Below, piece by piece: positions 19,661-26,386 of a DNA stretch of 26,386 bases. Location of the stretch: NCBI GenBank assembly GCA_004151065.3, contig NWUY0300004960.1:67529-93914 (forward strand). Direction: 5' to 3'. The DNA comes from Larix sibirica (Eukaryota > Streptophyta > Pinopsida > Pinales > Pinaceae). Below the pieces are notes generated by a model that saw only the letters and a program-made list of their open reading frames with translations, was not told where the DNA came from and did not search any database. The position numbers and the translations under genes were made by a program. Position 1 is the stretch's first letter, and every line of letters starts with the position of its first letter.

Positions 19661-21061
19661 GTTGCAGACAAAGAGCTCATTGATGATGCCTTCCCAGATG
19701 AGCACTTATTTGTCATCTTAGTTGAAATTCCTTGGTATGCTAATATAGAAAATTTCCTAGTATCTGGTAGATTCCCACAGTACTTTAACTACAAACAAAC
19801 GTGTAATATCATCAGGATGAGTTCCACCTACACTTGGATTCAGGGATATTTGTTCAAAACAAGGCCCGACCATATCCTGAGAAGATGTGTAAGAGAAGAC
19901 AAAGTGCATGATATACTCCATGCTTGCCACAATGAGCCATGTGAGGGCCACTATGCAGTAAAAAGAACAACATACAAGATACTACAGACTGGATATTATT
20001 TGCCTACACTACATAAAGATGCCTAGGAATATGTCTCATGATGTGATGATTGCCAGTGGATGGGGAAACCTATGAAAAGGGACGAAATGCCACTCCAGCC
20101 CCAAGTATCATTAGATCCTTTTAACAACTGGGGGTTTGATTTTGTAGGCCCAATAAACCCACCATCCAATCATAAAATTTATATTCATGCATGCACTGAT
20201 TATCGTACCAAATGGGCTGAAGTCAAGGCATTGGCTATAGCAGATGAGAATAGCATTGCCAAATTCTTTACAAAACAAATATTCACAAGATTTGGTATTC
20301 CTAGAGAATTAGTCTTCGATCGAGGGACACAATTCACATCAAATCTCATAGAAGAACTCCTCAACAGAAACAAAATTAAGCATAGATAATCCTCCTCCTA
20401 CCACCCACAAGCAAATGGGCAGGTAAAAGCCACAAATAGGGAGCTTGAGAAAATACTCACAAAGAAAGTCTAGCTACATATAAGGGATGGTGCAGACAAA
20501 TTGAATGAATCCACCTAAGCCTATAATACCACACGAAAGACCACTACAGGATTTACGCCCTATGAGCTAGTTTATCGAAAGAAGGTAATGCTACCTATTG
20601 AATTTGAGATAAACACACTGAGAACTATTGCTACTCTCAATTTAGATCTTTCGATGGCACAACAAGAAATAATTCATCATTTAAATGCACTAGATGAGTA
20701 CATACAACAAGCTCTCTCACACACTGAGATAATATAGCTACAAAGGAAGCAATGGCATGACAAGCATATCAAGACAAAAACTTTCACAGAGGAAGACTAG
20801 GCTCTCTTATATGACTCAAGGTTTAAGAAATTTAAGGGAAAACTAATGAAAAGGTGGCTAGGGAAATATCACATTGAAGCATGTTATGACAATGGCTTAG
20901 TAAAGATATGGACAATAGATGAAGCTCAAACACCATTGCTAGTGAATGGTTATCGACTAAAATTATACAAGAAGCCACTCTCTAAGGAAGAATTCACCTA
21001 GGATCTTTACAAGAAACATCTCATGGTAATCGAGGATACTGACATCCTCCAAACCATCTAA
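19661..21061 (+). pseudogene. Ty3/gypsy pol: integrase, nonsense-riddled
   Basis: This continues the RT frame. It has an HHCC zinc-binding block (CHNEPCEGHY near 19925, CDDCQ near 20045), then the core WGFDFVGPI with the first catalytic Asp at 20138-20140. The second Asp is in VFDRGTQF (20318-20320). The third position, 35 residues further on as expected for a DD35E core, is Lys (aaa, 20426-20428) within NGQVKATN, so the catalytic Glu is lost. TTGFTPYELVY follows near 20550, and a C-terminal segment (LLVNGYRLKLYKKPLSKEEF near 20940-20998) ends at TAA 21059-21061. Premature stops lie at 20024, 20039, 20387, 20471, 20516, 20735, 20798 and 20999, with no frameshift. Confidence 0.9.
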
Positions 21062-21189
21062 GCAGAACAACAATAAAAATAAAATAAAAATATATATATA
21101 AAAAGAGAACAAAGAAAAAAACCTTATAAGTGAAAACTTCAAATTGACGCACTTCTAAGACCATACAATAAATACGATGACTCTACAAT
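21062..21189 (+). other. A-rich spacer after pol
   Basis: An A-rich and AT-repeat stretch (tatatatata near 21092) follows the pol stop. Nothing else is seen before the minisatellite. Confidence 0.5.
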
Positions 21190-21394
21190 TATCAAGCGAG
21201 CCTGGCAACATAGCAAGCGATCCTGACAAACTTATCAAGCGACCCTGCCAATTTAGCAAGCAGAGTGCCAAACTTAGCAAGCGAGCCCGATAAACTTATC
21301 AAGAGAGCTTGCCAATTTAGCAAGCCAAACTGCCAAACTTAGCAAAGGAACTTGCAAAACTTATCACTCAAGCCTCCAAATTATCAAGCAAGCC
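21190..21394. repeat. Minisatellite, about 22-bp unit, roughly 9-10 copies
   Basis: Units resemble tagcaagcgagcctgccaaa with a variable two-base tail (act, ttt, aac). Each unit begins with tagcaag or tatcaag, at about 21190, 21211, 21233, 21256, 21276, 21298, 21321, 21341, 21361 and 21382. Two alternating first words (tatcaag, tagcaag) hint at a higher-order pattern. Unit length varies from 20 to 23 bp and frames are closed by TAG, so it is not a protein repeat. It lies in the spacer between integrase and the additional ORF. Confidence 0.82.
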
Positions 21395-21678
21395 GAAAAA
21401 AAATATCGGTGACCAAAACAATAGGTCATACTTCCAAAATACAACAAGTAACACCACCAACTGCAACCACTACACTGGCCGCCCACAGCACGTCAATCCA
21501 AAGTCTGAGAACTAATACGACAAAATCCTGCCAAATCGCATACACACGCATCAAAACATTCCACTCAATTCAAATTTGGTGAGTCAGTAGAAAAAGGTAT
21601 GCATTCTTCTCCTAATCATATCCATAAATTGAATATCTAATTAACCTCAGACGAAACCCTACAATCAAAACAATGAGT
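21395..21678 (+). other. Spacer between minisatellite and polypurine-like motif
   Basis: An open frame of about 76 codons (21352-21582) is rich in Thr, Ser and Gln, partly overlaps the minisatellite and matches no domain I know. I treat it as non-coding spacer. Confidence 0.4.
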
Positions 21679-21711
21679 GCACTGAGGTCAACACAATACA
21701 GTTGGGGAGGA
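21679..21711 (+). promoter_or_regulatory. Polypurine-tract-like motif, copy 1
   Basis: gcactgaggt (21679-21688), a 12-nt spacer, then gttggggagga (21701-21711). The purine run resembles the polypurine tracts that prime plus-strand DNA synthesis in Ty3/gypsy elements. Here it lies internally, about 290 bp before the additional ORF. The same two-part motif recurs at 24457-24491. Confidence 0.5.
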
Positions 21712-21794
21712 GTTCATGTCAGCATAAGGCACGATTGAATGACCATCAAAAGAATAATTATGGAATGTTGCGGGGTTAAGGGAGCTAAAAAAGG

Positions 21795-21803
21795 TATAAA
21801 AGG
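21795..21803 (+). promoter_or_regulatory. TATA-like box upstream of the additional ORF
   Basis: tataaaagg is a near-perfect plant TATA box, 206 bp upstream of the ATG at 22001. It lies about 85 bp after the polypurine-like motif and could be an internal promoter for the additional ORF. Sequence alone cannot show activity. Confidence 0.4.
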
Positions 21804-22000
21804 CACTAGTCTAGATTTGTGTAAAATCATGCCTCGTCAGCACAAGTACAGGGGGACCTGTCATGTCATAAACAACTTCCAACCCAATTAGCAGCAAAAG
21901 AGCATGTCCAAAACTTATGACGGTATGAAGAGGGAAGGTTGTGAAAAAATAAGTAAGTTGATGAGATCAGAAGCGGTTACCGATTGTGAAGTGATGGACA

Positions 22001-23155
22001 ATGAAGCAAGGGGAAGCCAAGGCAAATCATAGTGAAAATTATAGGCAAGGACTCAATACCCAGTTTAAATCATATCAATCTCTCGAATATTTTGGATCCA
22101 TCCTTCATTTTCTTCTCCTCTGTTTGGGTTATGGACTTGTGTATCAAACCCACATTATGTTGAAACCACATTGTTGGGGCTTGAATATGACGGTTGGTTT
22201 TAAGCGAAGTGAACCCACATACACCTCTGAGATCTATAAAAATGTAGAAGTGTTGGAGGTATTTAGAAATGCAGGATGGATGGTATATTTTGATAAGTTG
22301 GATGGGTATAAATAGGAGTCTGCCATAGAATTTTCTAGAAATTTGAAACAGTTGGATGATAAAGAATTTGTTACAAGGGTAAAAGGACTGAGAATTCCCC
22401 TTAATGAAGCACAATTCGCAAGGTATATTGGGCTTCCTCTAGGGAATCCATGGAGTAAAGATGAAAAGGAGGCCATGAATATTGCCAAGAAGAAATTATT
22501 CAAATAAGGGGAGGAATATGAGTAAGATAGGAATGGAGTGAAAAGAGAGAACATGCCTAGCCCATGGAAGGAAGTAGCAACTCAAGTTTTGAAATACATC
22601 ACCTGCATAGGCCACTTGAGTCAAATTCATGTGTTTCATTTTAGGTTACTTACTATGTTAAGGCACAAGTCCCACTTGAGGGATGAGGAAAACATAAGCA
22701 TTCCCCACTTCCTGTTGCATTCTTTGTGGGAGATGTCTGAGTGAGTGAGGCAGGGAAAAACTGATGCCTTGGCCCATCATTACCTCATTAAATTAATTAT
22801 CAAGACAGAGTTGTAGGAGCAAATTCCTCAATTTTCATGGGAGGAATTCATCAAGATCTCTGCAGAATACATTCTCCTAATGAGAACTACCATGACAGCA
22901 TCAGTAGCAACCTCATACGAAAGTAAGAAGATGGCTTGAGGTCGAGATAGGACTCCCTCCTCGGTGCTGCAAATCAAGAAAAAATAAGTGTTATTTTCCA
23001 CCTCAACAACAAAGAGGAAAACCCAAGAAGACAAACAAGATGGCGATGACATCATCATAAGCACCCTGGCCAACATGAAGAAATATGAGTCTACCTCTTC
23101 CTCAAAGAAAGCAAATGCTTCTTCTGCGTTTGGATATGAGTACCGGATAATTTAG
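22001..23155 (+). pseudogene. Additional 3' ORF of the Ty3/gypsy element, N-terminal part (plant-transposon/env-like)
   Basis: ATG at 22001 follows an in-frame TGA closely. The frame includes a hydrophobic stretch (ILHFLLLCLGYGLVY near 22094-22138) and then a conserved block: VFRNAGWMVYFDKLDGYK, a TAG at 22313, and in the same frame SAIEFSRNLKQLDDKEFV, VKGLRIPLNEAQFARYIGLP and NPW. This pattern of an AGW..YF motif followed by a V.GL...E..IA...GLP motif is what I recall from the extra ORF of conifer and Athila-like gypsy elements. A segment with many basic residues follows near 23000. Stops at 22313, 22505, 22523, 22742, 22814, 22937, 22985 and 23153 break it. The function of this ORF class is not established; env-like is only a positional label. 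Confidence 0.6.
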
Positions 23156-24447
23156 TGAAGGTTAAGAGCACAGGTTCACTCTAAGAAAGGAATGATAGAG
23201 TACAGAGGTAGAAGAGGCAAGATGCAAAGATGACGAAGGACACCATATCAATCAGAATGAATAATGATGAACATGTTGAGCAGCCACCTAGAGGAGAAAA
23301 GGCAGTAGTAGAAAATGTTCAACTGCAGAATGCGATAAAGGAGTTAACACAAGTTAGGGAAGAGGTGGCACAACTGAAATCTCTATCACAGTCCTCAATG
23401 GATCTTCTGCAAAATGACAAGGAATCACTGTCCAATGGGGTATTTGTGCTTAAAGAAAAAGATACATATCTTAAAAGCTCATTATGTAGTCAGTCAAGGG
23501 AAATTGGAGCAAAGGAAAACAGAACTTCACTAGGAAATGGAGAGCTATAAGGGAGATGTAGAAAATAAGAGTCAGAGGATTGGAGATTTGGAAGGTGTTC
23601 TGAACAAGAGTACTCAACTCTTTGAAGAAATTATTGGTTGTAGAACCCCATCAAACATTTATGGAGTATTCCTAAAAGAGAGATGATGTAAATATTAGTT
23701 ATATCAGCTAGGAAGAGTCTCCCATATAGCATCACCACTCCGAAGGATTTTATTGAATCTTGTCAAGACAGTACAGAGGAAGAAAAATATTTATTAAGTG
23801 AACTATATATGCATAATTTCATTCTACCATATAAGTGGTCCCTGAATCCTTATGTGGGGGATGTATAGTTAAGAGTGTTGTGTTTATGGTTGACTTGTGA
23901 AACTGACAGAGCTCAAGATGTAGACCTATACCGATCAGAGAAATGGATGACCAACTTATGGATTAGAGTCGAAACCCATTATCTTGACGCAATAGTTCAG
24001 AGCCACAAAACTTTAACTATTGATCCAAACCTCGTCCCTATCCTGCAAGAGTAACAGAGAGAAATCATAGCTCACTATGATCATATTCTGAAGGGAATCC
24101 AAGCAGAGGCTATTAAGGAAAATGCAGATAGATGGAAGGGGTTATATAGTGAACTAAAGACGAAGGAACCACACTCTCCAGATAAATTGAAAGTTTCTCT
24201 ATTTAGGGACCAGCTATATAAAGGGACATTGGAAAGAAAAGGCTTGGAATGGATTGGTCTCAAGCTGAATCCACCCTTGTTACTCCCTCTTGAGCACATG
24301 GAAGAGTTGGATGAGGAGACAGAAAAGGCATATTGGAAACAAGAGGAGCAAATCTTGGACTATTATAAGATAGGAGGATTCCCAAAGATTGTTTCCTATG
24401 ATGGAAGAGAGGTGAGGGCAAAGAAAGCAAAATCCACCGATCCATAA
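23156..24447 (+). pseudogene. Additional 3' ORF, C-terminal part with coiled coil
   Basis: After a frameshift near 23155 the protein continues in frame +1. It has a long, charged, heptad-rich segment (VVENVQLQNAIKELTQVREE, then VAQLKSLSQSSMDLL, about 23308-23412) that looks like a coiled coil. Near 23500 the frame slips (LEQRKTEL, later GDLEGVLNKSTQLFEEIIG) and returns by about 23700. The rest (ITTPKDFIESCQDSTEEEKY, WSLNPYVGDV, KWMTNLWIRVETHYLDAIV, ending in KIVSYDGREVRAKKAKSTDP at TAA 24445-24447) is open apart from stops near 23869 and 24052. No signal peptide or clear C-terminal membrane anchor is visible, which argues against a true envelope protein. Confidence 0.6.
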
Positions 24448-24456
24448 TGATCAATT

Positions 24457-24491
24457 GCACTGAGGTGTGCAACCCCTTTAGTTGGGGAGGA
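24457..24491 (+). promoter_or_regulatory. Polypurine-tract-like motif, copy 2 (likely real PPT)
   Basis: gcactgaggt (24457-24466), a 14-nt spacer, then gttggggagga (24481-24491), directly followed by TGATGAGT. A G-rich purine run immediately before TG is the expected arrangement of a polypurine tract and a 3' LTR start. It lies 10 nt after the stop of the additional ORF. Confidence 0.55.
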
Positions 24492-24700
24492 TGATGAGTC
24501 TTAATTTTGGTAGGTAAATCATGCACTCATAGCCTAACCATGCAATCCAATAGGGTATTATATAAGGGGTTGGACACATACTTTGAGGTTGATTAAGTAT
24601 TTAAGACTGGAATGATGATGATAGGAATGTTTATCTTTTCTTTTGCCTGATTCATTTCAAAACTTGATTAAAGAAGTCTAATGTGTGGTATTAGCATCTC

Positions 24701-24945
24701 ATTGTGAACTGCAAGGGATTGCATCAGGAACTAAAGACAAATATTGATGATGTTTTGAATATCAATCCATAAGATGAGGGAAAGTTCGAGCTCCAGTCAC
24801 AACTAAAGTCACTATCAGAGGCTTAACTAATATCTGGAGTTCCAGAGGTCAATGAAGGAATGAAAAACCAGTTGAGGGCAGTTATGCTAGCCTCTAAAAC
24901 ATTTCGAGACCCTGGCTCACTATTAGTTATCTCTATCATTTGTAG
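24701..24945 (+). pseudogene. Unidentified coding-like block with two stops
   Basis: One frame reads GLHQELKTNIDDVLNINP, stop (24770), DEGKFELQSQLKSLSEA, stop (24824), then LISGVPEVNEGMKNQLRAVM and KTFRDPGSLL. The amphipathic, charged composition looks like real protein, not random translation. It is bounded by an acceptor-like context before 24716 (ctgcaag) and a donor-like TGTAG|GTACA at 24945/24946. It could be a decayed exon or a relic of an unrecognised retroelement ORF. I do not know the family. Confidence 0.35.
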
Positions 24946-25280
24946 GTACAAGGGCTTAGTTGTGACTAAGAGTAATTATAGTATTAATTTTAGGTCTTTT
25001 ATGATTATTTGGAAAGACATATATATAAGCCTTCAGGTACATATGTACTTCTTCTTCGTTAATTTTGGTAGACATATACAAGTTATTTTTGTAAATTAGG
25101 ATACATTTTGCATGAGAATGAATAGTGAACCAGCTTCCTATTGAATGGCGTGTTTCCTATCTGTGATAACTTAGTTTTAATTCGCTCATGTTTTACTATG
25201 AGGAAGGGGCCCCACATTATGATCACAAGAGTCTTCATTCAATTAGAGTATTCAGTAAATTAGATGTTCATGTTAAATGT

Positions 25281-25407
25281 GATTTGGTTTCAATAAATTT
25301 TTGGTTATGATTCCTATAGAGTAGACTAGTAATTCTTGGAGTTAATCATGATTTGATTTCATTGCAATTTCTGGTTATGATTCTTGTAGGTAGATTAGTA
25401 ATTCTTG
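25281..25407. repeat. Two-copy tandem duplication, 69-bp period
   Basis: Block 25281-25338 (gatttggttt ... taattcttg) and block 25350-25407 (gatttgattt ... taattcttg) match with few differences at a constant 69-bp offset. A further short repeat, ttactttcata, occurs twice near 25489 and 25530, suggesting more duplication in this AT-rich stretch. Confidence 0.7.
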
Positions 25408-26386
25408 TACCGTTGTTTATTTACTCCTGTAGTTTTCTGAAGAACTATTTTTTTGCATGTTCAATTTTAATAGTGAAACCGAAATTGCTTACTTTCATAG
25501 AATTGTTCCATCAAAACTAGAATCAGTTACTTTCATAGGATTTTATTTCTTTAATAGTCAGTTATTTTCACATTCTGAAGTTGTGCTTCAATTTCGAGTT
25601 AATTAGTATTTATTTCTTTCATGAAAAGGCGAATTTGGTAATTGCTTTCATAGTCAAATTCAAATCAATAAGTCCTCATTGAATTCATACAGTTAGACTT
25701 AGGGCATGTAGTTTCCACTTAAAGTACTTTTTTCCTTTCCTATTTGAATATGCATTAACAATTCAGTTCCATTAAACATCACCTTGTTCCCACAATAGAT
25801 TAGATCCTCTTGAAGTTACACATACAATGCCAGCACCTCTTAATTTTGTACGATCCCGGATTGATAGAATAAAGTAAGAAGAATGTTTTGAAAGCCTTGA
25901 ATTGCTATCATACAAGAGACCCACCATAATCCATAACAAATCCCTCTAGGCATGCATCTGGTGCAATCAATCGTCACCAAATTGCACCTCCCAAGAAAGT
26001 TTTCACAATTGGATTTTCTTTTTATTTATTTTCTTTTACCATAGTAGGGAGATCATTTTATCGCTTATGTTGCAGCCAAACTATCCATATCCCGGTTGCA
26101 CCAGCATGCTACGACACTTTGGACAAATGCATCCTTGCACAGGGTTTCTTCTATGGCCTCAGGCGATGATGGTTAGGCATCAAAGGAATCTGGTCTTGAT
26201 CAATGGTACGCAGCTTCACTGATCCATTGCCATATATGGAATCAATCTAATTTGGTCCCCTTAAGACCAGTGATGTACATAATTTTTCCTTCAAAGCTGC
26301 AAAAGCGGTTTGACATTGTTTAGTCTAGGTAAATTATGTTCTTAAAAAGTAATGAAAATAGAGGAGATGTTATTCTCGTAAAATTT

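Larger units (their letters stand above)
18329..24491 (+). mobile_element. 5'-truncated Ty3/gypsy relic with additional 3' ORF
   Basis: The order is pol (RT, RNase H, integrase; 18329-21061), a non-coding spacer with a minisatellite, a polypurine-like motif, then a long additional ORF (22001-24447) and a second polypurine-like motif at 24481-24491. An extra ORF downstream of integrase is typical of Athila-like, env-class plant Ty3/gypsy elements. Gag, protease, 5' LTR and primer-binding site are missing. A 3' LTR may start at 24492 with TGATGAGT, but no second LTR copy is in the window to prove it. Confidence 0.75.
24492..26386 (+). other. Possible 3' LTR and flanking DNA
   Basis: If the motif at 24481-24491 is the polypurine tract, the 3' LTR starts here with TGATGAGT. 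It would carry a CCAAT box (24547-24551) and a TATA-like tatataag (24559-24566) at sensible spacing. No LTR end (CA plus target duplication) and no second LTR were found, so the extent is unknown. The region also holds a small coding-like block (24701-24945), short tandem repeats (25281-25407 and near 25489-25540) and AT-rich sequence to the window end, where no gene was recognised. Confidence 0.4.

Noticed and set aside
22070-22554. Minus-strand open frames opposite the additional ORF
   Set aside because: Antisense shadows of the plus-strand ORF, which has the conserved block.
24491-26386. A definite 3' LTR with mapped ends
   Set aside because: Only a plausible start (TGATGAGT) is visible; no second LTR, no CA terminus with target duplication, so limits cannot be claimed.
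1-26386. tRNA, rRNA, CRISPR or prokaryotic operon features
   Set aside because: Reading for cloverleaf-like segments, rRNA-like blocks, regularly spaced palindromic repeats or Shine-Dalgarno-led gene clusters gave nothing convincing; context is clearly plant nuclear.

Overview
The window looks like gene-poor, repeat-rich nuclear DNA of a land plant, most likely a gymnosperm/conifer. That inference rests on the overall AT-richness, long gene-free stretches, old and heavily decayed Ty3/gypsy and LINE elements, and one exon resembling a plant-specific glycosidase. No bacterial, organellar, rRNA, tRNA or CRISPR feature was seen. Three isolated N bases occur (413, 14332, 18297).

Layout. 1-5588: AT-rich DNA with short duplications and hairpins and no convincing gene; it may be part of a long intron. 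5589-5725 (minus): a clean first coding exon resembling plant endo-beta-mannosidase (glycoside hydrolase family 2), ending at a consensus splice donor. 5726-6800: a GC-richer stretch upstream of that exon, probably 5' UTR and promoter. 6900-7540: very AT-rich DNA with a degenerate three-copy repeat. About 7740-14330 (plus): a decayed L1-clade LINE with ORF1 (DUF4283-like domain plus degenerate zinc knuckle) and ORF2 (APE-type endonuclease, reverse transcriptase, C-terminal zinc finger, RNase H). The 20-base ORF1/ORF2 overlap is still readable.

14908-18230 (minus): a 5'-truncated Ty3/gypsy pol of Tat-like type, in the order RT, degenerate RNase H, integrase, then a second RNase H downstream of integrase. 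18329-21061 (plus): a second, different Ty3/gypsy pol, head-to-head with the first. It is one continuous reading frame broken by twelve nonsense codons and no detectable frameshift. It is followed by a minisatellite of about 22 bp (21190-21394), a polypurine-like motif, a TATA-like box, a long additional plant-transposon/env-like ORF (22001-24447, decayed) and a second copy of the polypurine-like motif (24457-24491). 24492-26386 may be the 3' LTR plus flank; it contains short tandem duplications and a small unexplained coding-like block.

None of the transposon genes can encode an intact protein; all are relics. The only potentially functional gene part is the mannosidase-like exon. The most interesting points are the dual RNase H arrangement, with archaeal-type RNase H relics in two retroelement classes about 0.75 kb apart; the indel-free decay of the plus-strand pol; and the duplicated polypurine-like module flanking the extra ORF.
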